NCBI GenBank assembly: GCA_021464245.1
Contig: JADCRB010000118.1
Span: forward strand, 1,924,056 to 1,988,055
DNA: 64,000 nt
Direction of reading: 5' to 3'
From: Carallia brachiata
Lineage: Eukaryota > Streptophyta > Magnoliopsida > Malpighiales > Rhizophoraceae
The notes under the pieces are model-generated. The model did not search any database, was not told the origin of the DNA, and was given only the letters and a program-made list of their open reading frames with translations. Of the stretch, positions 1-12,800 are shown one piece after another (the stretch's first letter is position 1; every line of letters begins with the position of its first letter). The translations under genes were made by a program, and so were the position numbers.

Positions 1-1332
1 CTTTTGTCAAAATGAAGGTAAAATTACATACATCCATCCGATCCTTTACCGGTCGTGCACGGAGACATCTTTACCTAGTAAGTACTTTGGCCAGAACTAT
101 AAAATCCGTGGCAGCTTGCTTGCCACATCATTGTAGATGACTTTTTGGATACCTATGCTTGGCTTTACTTGCACTTCCTCAAACTAATAGCTATTGTTCT
201 TTTAAATGAGAGATATTAATATTTTTAATTTTAAATTTTTAAAATTTTTATATTTAAATTTTAATTTTTTTTGATTTTATTTAATTTTTAAATTTTTTAA
301 TTTCATATACTATCATTCTTTAAATTATAAAATTGGTCAATCGATAATATAGTTTAATTTATAAACATTATTAAAAAAAGTTAATACATGAATTTAATAT
401 ATTTTCATTAACAAATATGCACATTAAATATTTTTTTAATCAACAATACGAAATTAAATAGGTAACATGCCTATTTTTGATAGAAAAGACATTCAATTCA
501 TATATTTAATATTTTTTAAATAATTTTTTGTAAAGTTAAAATCATTTTTTAATAGATTGATCACTTTTAATAAATAAAGGGACTGATTTGGTAGAAAAAT
601 AAAAAAATTTAGAATTCAAATAAAATGTCAAAAAAATTTAGAACTCAAATATAAAAAAATTTAAAAATTAAAAATTAAAAATATTAATACCCCCTTCAAA
701 TGGTGTCAACCCACGTTCTCATTCAATGGAAAATCAAGGAATTGGAGAAAATTGCTCTTCCTCTTGCCCCAGCTTACGAGGCCTTTCATATTTGCAGGGT
801 TCTAAGAAAGGTTACATCCAATCATCTATACAGCTTTATCCTTGAGTTTTGCAAAGAAGTTGTTTTCGCAAGTCAAATATATGATCATCAAGTTGTAACA
901 TAATAATTTTTTTGTTACATCAAGATTCGCCTGTTAACATTGCTCGTGGAATGTTACAAATTTTTATATTCAAGCATTCTTGGAGTGTTCCAAAATGTCT
1001 TGTAATCAACGGCCATTAAAGTAATCTCGATGAACAAACTTCAACTTTAGGACGGTATTCTAATTTTCCAAAAAGCTAGTCTGATTTGTTGTAATTCAAT
1101 TCAGAGGAATACTCTAGGATATGCGTGTGGCTGACCCAATTTTTTTTTCTTTATTCTATAAATAACAAACAACTCAGTATTTGTTAATTAATTAAAGGAT
1201 TAATATATCATACAAGTTTCTAACTTCTATTTATTCAAGCTAACTCTAATCACTTCTTGAACAGAACCATTCTGGTCTGCAACTTATTCATTAAGGGAGA
1301 AATTCTTTCCAAGTCATCCAAGTACTGCAGAA
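1..1332. other. AT-rich intergenic stretch upstream of the SDR gene
   Basis: Positions 200-690 are very AT-rich with long A and T runs and no coding signal. A 67-codon open frame at 700-903 matches nothing I know and probably arose by chance. The last few hundred bases before 1333 would be the promoter and 5' UTR of the dehydrogenase gene, but I see no convincing TATA box there. Confidence 0.5.
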
Positions 1333-2940
1333 ATGGATGCCAATGAAAAGCATTCAGAGGCTAGGTAAAAATTTCCATTGCCTGGGGTTTTCACTCAAAA
1401 TAAATTTGTGAACATTTCCTGACTTGAAGAGGATTGTTTGCTGATTGTTTGTTGGATTGTGGTGTTTACAGGTATGCGGTGGTGACAGGTGCAAACAAAG
1501 GCATTGGCTTTGAGATTGTCAGGCAGCTTGCATCTCATGGGATCACAATGTTGCTAACAGCTAGAGATGAGAAGATAGGGATGGATGCCACTTCCTTGCT
1601 CCAATCAATGGGTCTGCCAAATGTGGTTTTTCATCAGCTGGATGTTGTGGACCCTGTCAGCATCCAGTCCCTGGCCAGTTTCATCTAGGACAAGTTTGGC
1701 AGGCTTGACATCTTGGTAAGAGTTAGCTTTTTCTACTTAGAAAATCTGGTTTCGGAGTTCAGAACATTAACTGCATGCCATATGGTGTCAATTAGTCCTA
1801 CCCCTGGCAGGTGGCCAGTCTGGTTCTACTCAATTCCAATTCCGTTTCCGGGCCATAAATCAAATGCCCCACAATGAAACATGTTCCAAGATGTTGCTTA
1901 AGGGATTAACAATCCATTTACTAGATTGTTTTGATTGGTACGCAATTTTTTCAGGTTAACAATGCTGGAGCATCTGGGTCTGTTGTTGATGAAGAAAAAC
2001 TGTGGACCTTAAACATTGATCCAGAAACATGGGTAAGGGCCAAAACTTTACAATGTTTGAGCAGTAAGCTCCTACCATATTTAAAGGCAGAAACAGGCCC
2101 CCTTTGACCACTTTTCACATGTAGCTTTCAGGAAAGGCAACCAACATGGCTCAAGTTGCAATAAAGCAAACTTGTGAGAAGGCAAAGGAATACCTGAGTA
2201 CCAATTTCTATGGTGTCAAAAGTGTAACTGAAGCTCTCCTCCCACATGTACAACTTTCCACTTCAGGGGCCAGGATAGTTAATGTTTTCTCTTTAAGGGG
2301 GAGCTTTGGGTTAGCATGATTCTCATACATTAATTTTTTTTTTCCCATCCTTTATCTGACAAAGAAGCTGTTTCTGTAACTCAAACCGCCCGTGACCTTA
2401 ATGTCACAATGGAGTAATTTTTGATATCCTATACAATGCTGATGCATATATCTTAGCATAAACCCTGAATTACTGCGACTGGAATATGGAACACGTTTCC
2501 AAATTCGATAATTTACCAACTTGTTCACGGTACATTGGATAAAAGCATCAATGTTCTTTGCAGAGAATTCCTGGCGAAGATCTGAGAAATGAACTTGGAG
2601 ACATAGAAACGCTGACCGAAGATAAATTGGATGCCATTTTGAAGAGATTTTTGCATGATTTCAAAGAAAATGTACTTGAAGCTGGTGGGTAGCCATTGCT
2701 TGTGCCAGCTTACAGCATCTCCAAGGCCACCCTTATTGCCTACACCAGAATCCTTGCCAAAAAGCATCCAGGCATGCTGATAAACTGTGTCCATCCTGGC
2801 TTTGTTAATACAGATCTCAATTGCCATACAGGGACGATGACCCTGGAAGAGGGAGCTAGAGGTCCGGTCAAGTGTGCCCTTCTGCCGGAGGGAGGCCCAC
2901 TGGATGCTATTTCGATCAAACAGAAGTTGCCAGCTTTTGA
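1333..2940 (+). pseudogene. Short-chain dehydrogenase/reductase (carbonyl reductase / neomenthol dehydrogenase-like), disrupted
   Basis: Five exons can be traced: 1333-1364, 1472-1715, 1955-2032, 2125-2309 and 2564-2940. Visible family features are the Rossmann glycine motif TGANKGIGFE, the cofactor-side HQLDV, the NNAG motif, NFYG, IVNV, and the catalytic YSISK tyrosine and lysine. The layout fits the plant cytosolic NADPH-dependent SDR family that includes neomenthol dehydrogenase and salutaridine reductase; the substrate cannot be told. TAG stops interrupt the frame at 1686-1688, where homologues have a residue before DKFG, and at 2690-2692, where homologues have the Trp of a WP pair. The exon 4 donor (2309/2310) leaves the frame one base short, and near 2898-2901 one base seems to be missing before the usual C-terminal end at TGA 2938-2940. 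Two stops that each fit one transition suggest a decaying copy. Sequence errors remain possible because other genes here show similar one-base slips. Confidence 0.72.
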
Positions 2941-5900
2941 AATGTTGCTTGTCAAATTGGCATTTACTTCAAAGAACTCCATATTCATCTTCTTCTTTGT
3001 TTATCTACCTATTTCTAATCCAGTTTTCTATGCAGTTAATAGGAGTTTGTCACATGGATTATACTTCTATTGCATGTAATTGAAATTTTGGCGTTTTTGT
3101 TTTTTGGAATGGAAAAATACCCCACTTCCTCCCTTGGCTTGAGCATATTCATATACTGTCGAAGTTTTTACGTCATCCCCCAATGCATTTTAGCCCCTCT
3201 CAACTATGTAGCATAAACTTCCATCAAAAAGTAACATTTTGCTTTCTTCAACCTTAGATTACAACCAACTACACAACTTTTTTTTTTTTTGAAATAATGG
3301 GTTACCCAAACTTTCGATGAGTAGCTACCTTAGGCGTGTTGTTGCATGCACACTAATGGGAGCGAGCTGAATTACCGTAAAATCCTCCATTATGTTTTCT
3401 TCCCGAGTATTGTAGAAGAACTTTTTTGGTTCATTTTGCTTCATGCTTTTCCATTCAAATGAGTTATATTGTAGTAAAAAGTTGCATTGACTGCGATGTT
3501 TAGACCTAAAAATAAAATTTAAATGATTTGCTCACTATAAAGTGGGTAAATAAGTCAGAATAACCTCAATATATGGTTATGATAAGTTGATTGGTGATTT
3601 AGCATACCTCCTTTTATCATGACTTAAGTTTGATCGTGGGGTGCGAAGCAATATAAATTTACTATCTGAACTCTAATAGACTGTAACGTTATAAATTTTA
3701 AATTTATTATCACTGTAATCAAACAAAAAAAGAAAATTACTTAAATTTAACAGTATTTAAGTAGAAAGTCTTTTTTATAGAGATTAGTTAAATAACAAAA
3801 AAAGAAACTCACTTAAATTTAATAGTATTTGAGTAGTAGATCCTTTTCGTAAAAATTAGTTAAACAACAAAAAAAAGAAACTTACTTAAATTTAATAATA
3901 TTTGAGTTATAGGTTTTCTTCGTAAAAATTAGTTAAATGAGGATAATAACGATAATTATAGTCTTGACTCACAAGTGTATTGACTTTTTTTAGTTAAAAA
4001 AATAAAAAGAAACAAGTCACCATACCCTTTTTTTTTAATTATTGTAAAAGAGACAAAAAAAACTAGAAAATACAAAAGTGTCTGTTAGAAGCTACGCGCA
4101 AGGCCCTACTTGTATTTCTTTACTCAAACTTTTCTCCCCCTTCCATGAATAATTTTCTTCCAAACTAATATTGAGAAGAAGAAGCACTGAAAGCTCTGTC
4201 ATTCCTACATTCATCCTCTTTGCAACGCGTCGTATCTGCGTCGTCCCTGTTATCAGAACTAAATAAAATCTTGTAAGTTCTCCTTCAACGGCTGGGTTTT
4301 TTTTTTTCTTTCAAAATTTTTTTTGCCCTATAAGTTTTTTTTGCCCTATAAGATAGTAATAGTCATTTAATATTATTTTACTGTAATATGGATATTATAA
4401 TTATAGAAATATATTTTGTTAATAAAAATAAGAAATTTTGCTCCATCATTTGATTAAATGTGCAATTCCCTTTTTTTTTGTATTTATTATTTTTATCATT
4501 TATCCGCAAGGGAAAAAAAAATTGAAATTATGTTCCCACTGCTTGAAATTTTAATCTGTATTTGTCTACAGTCCATGAAAAAATATCAACTGCCACAGGT
4601 GTCGTGCTTAATTTCCTAATGTTTTTCAAATGGCATTGTTTTTTTGTGGCAGATAAGGCTATGGGAGTCGGATCTGAACATCTCTACGAGTAATTTCCTT
4701 CTCGGGTAGTTTTCGTTGCATCTGATCCTGACTATTATTTTAGACATGCAACCTCATATTATGCTGATTTTATTTTCGAGTGCGTTTCTTCCACCTGGCA
4801 GGAAGTCTTTGAGGCTGCTTGCAACTTTGCCGGAGAGTGGAGCTGTTTGCTGTAGGAGGATTCTAAGAGAATGCGCATGATAGTCAAGGCTGAAATTCAC
4901 ACAAACATGGGAGAGTTTCTTCGGGGTCAAAAGCAGTGGACCAATGCGTGCTGTCTTACTGCAACGGTGCCCAAGGCTATGAACAAAAGCCAAGAGAAAC
5001 TAAAGCGTGTTGGTTTATTTAGATGAATGGACTTGCTCATAATAGGTTGACCTATTCAATTGAAAAATTGAAGAGAGTTACAACTCCCTCCCCCACTTTC
5101 TCACAATTGTTTAGACAGTTTCTGAAAAGAACGATTTATAAAAGCGTAAAAAATCGCTTTTTGGTTAGACGATTGAAAAATCATTCAAAAAAATTCTATT
5201 TGAGAAAAATATGGAAACTTCAAAATCCTCTCAATTTTTCACTGATTCTTGAGTAAGAGACTTTTGTGCCGTGAAAAAAAGGTGCTATCCACTTGTAATA
5301 TCATTAAGATCGTGAGAGAATAACCAAAACTTATAATCAGTTTTCTTATTTTCGATCTGAAATTATTTTCAAGTAATTGTTTGCTTTCTCTTAATTTCCT
5401 TCAAAGTGCAAGAAGAAAAAGGTTGCATATATTATATTCATCATTCAAATTTGCAATTTATAAATTCGTTGGTTGATGATAGTTTGTGATCCAGGAAAAA
5501 GAGGCACGCCTTTTAGAAATGTTGAGGTATACAAGACGGGTAGATTACATCCAATATCCTTTAAATCGAGGGTATGTTTATGGTTGCAGATTTTCTGAAA
5601 TTATGGGAAACATTATTTGACTAATGTTCGCTAGCTAAAATGGACAGAAAGTGTTAAAAAGACATTTATCGCCAAAATGTAAATTGCACTGACACACTAA
5701 ACAGAACTCTGCTTTCAATTTTTCTCTGCCTTGTGCTTTATTCGCGGCTTGGCCTTCAACGGATTTGGGAAGCTGCTGAGGGTGGCACAGATCCAGTGAA
5801 GGACCACTATGCGAAGGAGAGGCCCTGTTTGGAGATGGAGAGACTGAGCCACCAAGCACTGGGACGGTAGGCCGGGGAGCTTTGGTGATTTTCGATATTT

Positions 5901-6183
5901 ACCATCGCGTTTATACTATGTAATTGTGAAAGAAGGGTATTTTAATTTATTACAAATTCGTGATGTTTTTTATTACACCATGAACACTTCTTAAGGACGT
6001 GCTCTGTAAATGTTGAAAATGTGATGCAAACCGCAAAACTACAGGATGTAAATGGAATTTCACCTAAAATTTATAAACATTTTAAAACTTGTAATTTAAT
6101 ATTTGTGCGTCCTGAGAAATGTTGGAACGAAGAAAATTAGTGGACAGAATAAATAGATAAACAAAATTTACGCCTCGTGAAGC
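2941..6183. other. Intergenic stretch between the SDR relic and SERRATE
   Basis: It holds an AT-rich 72-base tandem repeat (3721-3938) and two patches of more balanced composition (about 4640-5010 and 5680-5900). Short open frames exist there on both strands (4754-4993, 5023-5256, 5635-5859), but none has a family motif I recognise. They could be UTR, lncRNA or old gene fragments. Confidence 0.4.
3721..3938. repeat. 72-base tandem repeat, about three copies
   Basis: Three similar units share an AACAAAAAAAGAAA block followed by ACTTAAATTTAA and a TATTTGAGT-like block. The block recurs at 3721, about 3793 and about 3865, giving a period of 72. The units differ by scattered substitutions, so the array is not recent. 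Confidence 0.8.
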
Positions 6184-6810
6184 TCACCCATTTTTAATAC
6201 ATTTTCTTCCATCATTCCCTAAACCATGGCTGCTAATTGTTACTCTGCTCAAGCTTTGTTTTATTCTTCTAACAAACTCAGCAGCATCGATATCAACTAC
6301 GGAAATAATCAGCTTAGTCTTACCACAAAAGATAATCCTCAAAATAATAACGAAAAACATCATTAACCACATGTAATCATCTACAAAGGCTTCAACCAGT
6401 ATTATTACCAAGTCAAAAACATTCAAGCGTGCAGGACTGACTTGGTCAATTAGGCAACCATCCGAAATCTGTTTTGCACAAGTCCCGTTTCACAGGTATC
6501 ATTTTACATTCCCACACTATATACAGGAAAAGACATCTTCAGGACGGTTAGGTGAGTGGGAGCTAAACAAAAAAAATATATGCCAGGACCACTCTAAGGG
6601 ACTAAGCACTCAATCAGCATCGATGTTTGCAGAAGGCACAGTTACCACCAGCGTGATGAACGGCAGCTAACCGATTCACAACAAGCAGTTCACAACCAAT
6701 GGTTATAAATACAAGGTGATTGCTTCTTCTATGTTGGCTCTGCTCACAAAGACTTTCGATTGGACATGGATCACAATCCTCTAACACGCGAAAAGAATAC
6801 AAGCTTGACC
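6184..6810 (-). other. Probable 3' UTR and downstream region of the SERRATE gene
   Basis: This stretch follows the SERRATE stop codon on the minus strand and is more balanced in base composition than the flanking AT-rich DNA. I see no independent coding frame with family motifs. The exact polyadenylation site cannot be seen, so the outer edge is a guess. Confidence 0.4.
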
Positions 6811-9800
6811 CTACAATCTCCTGTAGTCTATAACAGTGACTTCTTCTTTTGGTGCATCTCGGTCTTGATAACTGCATCAAAGTCAATGGTTGCGCAAGTT
6901 CTAATCAAGACCATGGAGCAATAAATAGAAATGGTGTATTTAGTACGTAAACTGGATAATATGATATAAAATAGTATAGGCTACTACCAACTTATATTGC
7001 GTTTGGATGTTATCAAATATTATAAAATAGTTATCCTATCAAATATTATAAAATAGTTATCCTATCTAATATTTAGATGATAGAATAGAATAATATAGTA
7101 TATTAAAATGACTTTTTACTCTTAAAAATAATTGACTTACAGTTACTATAACATTTTTATTAAAAATAATTATAATTAAGCAATAAAATTAATATTTATT
7201 TTACATATTATTATACATTATATTGTTTATAAATTTTTAATTTTATATAAAAATATTTTTCAAAATTAAGCATAAATTTTTTTTATACAAATAAATTTTA
7301 AGATATCAACAAAAATAGATTAACATTTTATTTAAAATTTTTTTGAGGAAAAAGTTAAATAAATTTTAAGATGTAAATTTTCAAATTTTTATATAAGTGA
7401 AGGAACGAGAGAGAGAGAGAGAGAGAGAGAGAAGGAAGGAGAGAGGGAGGAGGGAGGAGAGAGAAAAAAAAGAGAGAGACGATGAGAGAGAGAGAGGCGG
7501 GAGGAAAGAGAAAGGAAAGAGACAGAAGAGGAGTGAGAAATAATATTTTTTAATTTTATATTAATTTTTTAAAAATATTTAAAATTTATTTTAATTAAAA
7601 AGATATTTTAGTAAATATGTAATTTATTAATACTAACCCATGAGATGGAATAGACTAACTCATGGAAATAAAAGGGATATTATCTCATATTTATGGGATA
7701 ATAAGTTTACACTAATCTATTCTATGTCTATCCTATTGAGCAACCAAATATGGATTAAAGTATAATAGTTGGCCTCTACCCTATAGTATCTTATCCTGTC
7801 CTATAAAACAAACGCATCCAAATAGATTAAAAAAAAGCGCCCCACGGCAAGGAGATGCTTAGGACATGCCGAGGAACCTTTTTTCAAAAAAAAAAAAAGT
7901 ACAAAATTTTTTTAAGAAAATGAGAGGGGCAAAGATGTTTTTTGTGTACAATTACTATATTCTCGTGTAATTCTAGACATTATAAGGTTTACTTTTTAAT
8001 TTTAACAATAACACTTAAACTTAATCCAAAATTATTGTTACAACTATAAATGAAAGCTTACATTATGTATTCATTTTCACAAATAACAACAATACATATT
8101 TTAAATAATAATATTTAATTGAATTTATGTGTCTATTTATTTGATTTTTTTAGCATATATATATATATATATATATATAAGTCGCATCTATACTGTGTCT
8201 GTATTCTAATTTTATTAAGATTGGCATGTCACCATCTCTGTGTTTTGTCGTATATGTGTTGCTGTGTCCGTATCTTTGCAAGTGTGTAACCTTACCCCAA
8301 ATTTTACTTGTTATTATATAGCAAGCTCCTACCAATTTAAATGGTGGAGTAGAGACAACAATTTGAACAATTTTCCAATTTCCCTTGAAACAAAAACGAT
8401 GGCACACACTTCAGGAAAAGCTCACCATTCGAAAAGAACAAACTCACACACACACACTCTCTCACACACACACTCACACAAGTGCATGAAAATGAATGCT
8501 GCTGAAAAAGAGTGCCAACCATAATTACCTGCGTATACGTCGAGGATCCTGTCGAAAGGATGAAGATAAAAGAATGGGAGCTGGTGCACTCAGGGGGTGA
8601 CCAACCCATCCATTTCTAACACCAGCTTCAAATGGGCGAGGGCCACCCTGCTCCCTTAACATCCGCATTGCAACTTCAGGCGGAGCAGGAACAAATGGCC
8701 CCAGGGGACTGCAAGTACAACATAATGCCCTCAGACCAACCTTTCCCGAGACAACAAAGAAGATAAGCTACCTATTTCAACAAGAGTATCTGAATTATCA
8801 CTAACACTCACCCAGCGCCAGGAACAGGCATCAATACTGGTGGAGCAGGCATATCTGAGGGGAAAGGTGGAGGTACACGCAAACCTTTTCCACCAAAAGC
8901 ATTGTACATAGGTTTGTCATGATTCCCTGCCACAGGACCATCATTGCTGGATTTGAAATCACCCGTGGGGTTTTCAGGCCCATCAAATCTTTCATTGCCA
9001 TTTGGTCGATTATCATGGTCCCTTCGGTTGCCACGGTCATCCTTCAGTCGATTCTCTGGACCTAGCTTGCGTCTCAGTGGCTTGTCCTTCTGCAAATCAG
9101 AACTTTAAAGATTAAATAATAGCACATAGAAAAAGATATATACATTAATTACACTCACTAGAACTTCATAGCACCAGAATGTTAAAAAAAAAGAAAAGAA
9201 ATTACGCATAAATCCAACAGTCCAACATGCCAACCAGGAAAAAGTAATTTGAAATAAACTTGGCCGAGCCACAACTTGACATGACCAAGAAATCAAGTTT
9301 TAGAACGGAAAATAATTGATCTGCATTCAAAAATTAACATGCTTACAACATAACCTTTAATATTGCCATCAGAAAATTAAAATTTGTTGTTCATTTCATA
9401 TATCAGAAATGTGCACTTTGGAAAAGGCCACAAGAAGTAGAAATAGTGCACCTTTACCATATGCATGATGTTTCATAAATGACTTCTTTTCTCAACAGCA
9501 GCCAGAAAAGGGAAAGAAAAAAAGATCAAGGTACCTGCAATCGTTCAGTTGACTACAGCAACACTAACATTCGATTACTATCCATAGTATAGAAGACACA
9601 AGCATGCATGAAATAGTTTTCTCCATCAAGATGAACTTTTTCTAAGGAAAATGATTGATTAAATGTTTGGGTATATGCAATGGAAGTGTAAATCCACATA
9701 GATCACAAGATTTAATACTGATTTCATCAAGTATACCATTGTGGGCTGTTGCATGAGAGGTGTGCCACCAGGTGCATCTGCATCGCTGTGATAAAGAAAT

Positions 9801-12800
9801 AACAATCAGTCATAAAAACCAACAGAAATGGCAAAGAGAGACTATGCCATATTATCAAACATACTTCATGTAATTCTGAAAATACAACTCTTCGCGTACT
9901 TTGGACGTGAGCTCCATCACAAGGTCTGGATGCTTCAGTTTGTGATGTTTGTGCACAAACTCAGCAGCATTAAAGAGCTTTGTGCAACCCTTGGCTCCAC
10001 AGCCATACTTCCAACCATACTTTTCATCCCTTATCTTCCGAACATAGGGATCCAAAGCTTCAACAGCAGCATCTATTTTCTCTTTAGCAGTCATTATTTC
10101 CAAAGGATCTTGATTCCTCAACCTCTCTTGCCAGCAAGGGTCAAGCTTTTTTTCCCACTCACTGCCATTGTTAGCTACATCAGAACTCTTTCCCTCTGCT
10201 CTCACATGCCTAGACCCTTGGCTTCACTTGTTTCAACCATCCCATAATAATCCAAACCATGAACCCGCCAAAGATAAGTGATAAGAGTATCTAGTAGTTC
10301 AACACCCTCCAGACCCTTGACAGAGGTCAAACCTTGTATGATAATAACAGGCCCAGTAGAGCTACCATGGGATTTTTCTCTACCAATTCTGTCATTCTCA
10401 GATCCAGATAGGATATTATCTTCAATTCCCTTTTCACAGTCAAGTTTCCGAGCAAGTGACTGTGCTTGTTCAACATCTACTTGGATTCTTCTGGGTTCTG
10501 AACTGACTGGATGTGCCTTAGGGGCAGATGAAAGATCACTTTCCTTAATTGTCGCCCAACCATGCAGTCTCCTTTTTCCACCAGTGTCGGTTTCGTCATC
10601 AGAATTTGGGTCACTCATCTGCACTGCTTTACTTGAAGATAGGGCATTGACACCTGGGCCTCTGGCACCATAGTACAAAAACTAAGTAAGAGTTGGACAT
10701 AAGGGAAAATGTGGCATGCTAGTTGATGGTATTTATAAGTACAAATCCCAATCTCACAAGTCCAGAGTTCCACTTTGCAGATCAAGCAAAAAGTCCTTTG
10801 CAACCTTCCGTGCAAGTTCATTCCTCCTGCGAAAACAATTCCAAAGAATAGTTAATTACGCACCTGAAGAAGTAAAATCAGAAATATATATAGAACCATT
10901 CCAAAAACAGCCTGTGATGCCTTATTGATAAATTTGTTAACTGAAGCTCACCTTTCTATTATGGCAACTAAGTTGGTTGGATGGTATTTGTCTTTCAACC
11001 TACAGAAACATCAACTCAATTAGAATAGCAAACTGAAAAGAACAGTAAATATTGAATAGGATCAGGAAGTACCATTCCTCATCTTTATGAGCCTCAAAAA
11101 AAACTCGTTTCTGGGTTGAAATGTACTCAGAATTGTATTCTTGATATCTGCATAATCAAAGACCGCGATCACTTTTCATATGATCACGCAGCGCACTGGA
11201 CTACCATTTAGACTTTAGGGCAACCAACAGATCTGAATGTATAACTGTGCTCAGCTTCTGCCGGTAATATATCATCTTCAAGCTCCTGAATGAATTGCTT
11301 GTATGACATCAAGCCTTCTCTGCAAAGAAATTTTTTTTTTTTTTTTCCAATGTAAGATGATGATTGAGCAAAAGAATAGCAATCCAATAAATTCCCATTT
11401 TTCACAAAATTTAAAGACAATTACAGAGAACGGAGACAGTGAAATATGAGTTTGATGCGACATTTGATTTAATTTCTTCACTTTCTGAATCTTGCCTTCT
11501 TCTGACACCTCTATTTAGTTACAGATACTGAACACTACTCATTGTTTCAAAACATACTCAATATGCCAAAAGCAGATGGTAAATAACCTCAGCAGGGGAG
11601 ACAAGCCTTTTACAAGAAAAGTAACCATTTCTAAATGCAAAATAGTTGCTGCAAATAAGATGGACCAGGAGAGCACAGCAAGTGCAAGAGAAAAGCAGTG
11701 TGTTGAAAAAAAAGCTTCCAAGAAAAACTTCACACCAATTATCAAGAGCGAGAAAAAATGGAAAATCTTTCTATCTAGACCCAATTATGGAAGTAACTTG
11801 ACAATTAGTAGCATTGCAAATGCTTTTGAAAGATAAGGGGGGAAAAAGTTCAGAACTGACACTATAGTATGGTCCATGAACTAACCTTTGAGTGCCGGCT
11901 GAGTTGGATGCATCACCATAATTGCCACATTCAGAATCCCAGTCTGCAAGACATCAGGAAAAAATAGTTTTGTGACGCGAGGCGAAAAAGGTTTGCAAAG
12001 AAACACACTCTTAGCTATGATAACTAGGGAGAAAAGCATACTGATAGAGTCAAATCAATATTACTGAACCAAAACATCAAGCGAATGACCCTGAATTTCA
12101 CTACACTTGTGGCAGAGAAAAATTTTAGATTCTACATGGATTTCCTAATCCTGAAATGTGAATTCTAAGAAATAAAATTCTGGCGTGGATCTTGCCCACT
12201 TGACTGCTTTTGCATTGATTCCCTTGTCTGTCACCTTCTGGTATAACGGCTATAACTTGGTGCAGGAAGCTTGAAAAATTGTGATTCTTTTCTTGTTATT
12301 TAGTAGACTGCCAGAGCTCTCTACCCACCAAATTTGACTATTTTTAAATGACTATAGCATAGTCAAATAAATGCGGGAACACAGACATTAAAGTTTCGTC
12401 AGACAGTCTGCACACTTTCAGTAGAACGTTAATATCTTGCGGATGGCTTTGAATTTTGATGTGATTCCTTTTGCATTGAATAATAGACAGGATAGGGAGT
12501 TGCACACAAAATCTAAATTTCTTAAAATCAACAAAATTACTAAGCGAAAACAAACTTAAAGCTTTCCCTGCATCTTGCACAAAAGGCACTCGTGCAGACA
12601 ACAGCAAAACCAAAAATGCTGGAATCTGAATGCAATATAGCATTTACCTGAAGGACCACTTTGATATCCACCTGCTCGACCCATGTACCAGCCATGAAGC
12701 CCCTCTTCACCATAACCGGGCCTACCACCCATCTCACACTCATATCCACCAGCATAGTCATACCCAAATCTATGCCAAAAAAGATCAAATACAAAATATT

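Larger units (their letters stand above)
6872..8528 (-). other. Last intron of SERRATE, carrying a MITE
   Basis: This 1657-base intron separates the 180-base exon ending ...CGC AG from the 61-base terminal exon. The donor reads GTAATT and the acceptor TGCAG on the minus strand. It contains the MITE at 6933-7819, an AT dinucleotide run (8155-8179) and a CA/CT-rich patch near 8442-8480. Open frames at 8150-8609 lie in this intron and are not genes. Confidence 0.85.

Noticed and set aside
5635..5880. Possible gene fragment on either strand
   Set aside because: Balanced composition and open frames, but no motif recognised and no splice structure; left as intergenic.
8525..8709. Reading SERRATE as truncated, ending at TAA 8525-8527
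   Set aside because: The TAA is part of a GTAATT donor, and the missing conserved C-terminus was found in phase at 6811-6871.
11539..11836. Overlapping open frames on both strands inside the SERRATE region
   Set aside because: They lie in the intron between the 11886-11943 and 11245-11319 exons and show no family motif.
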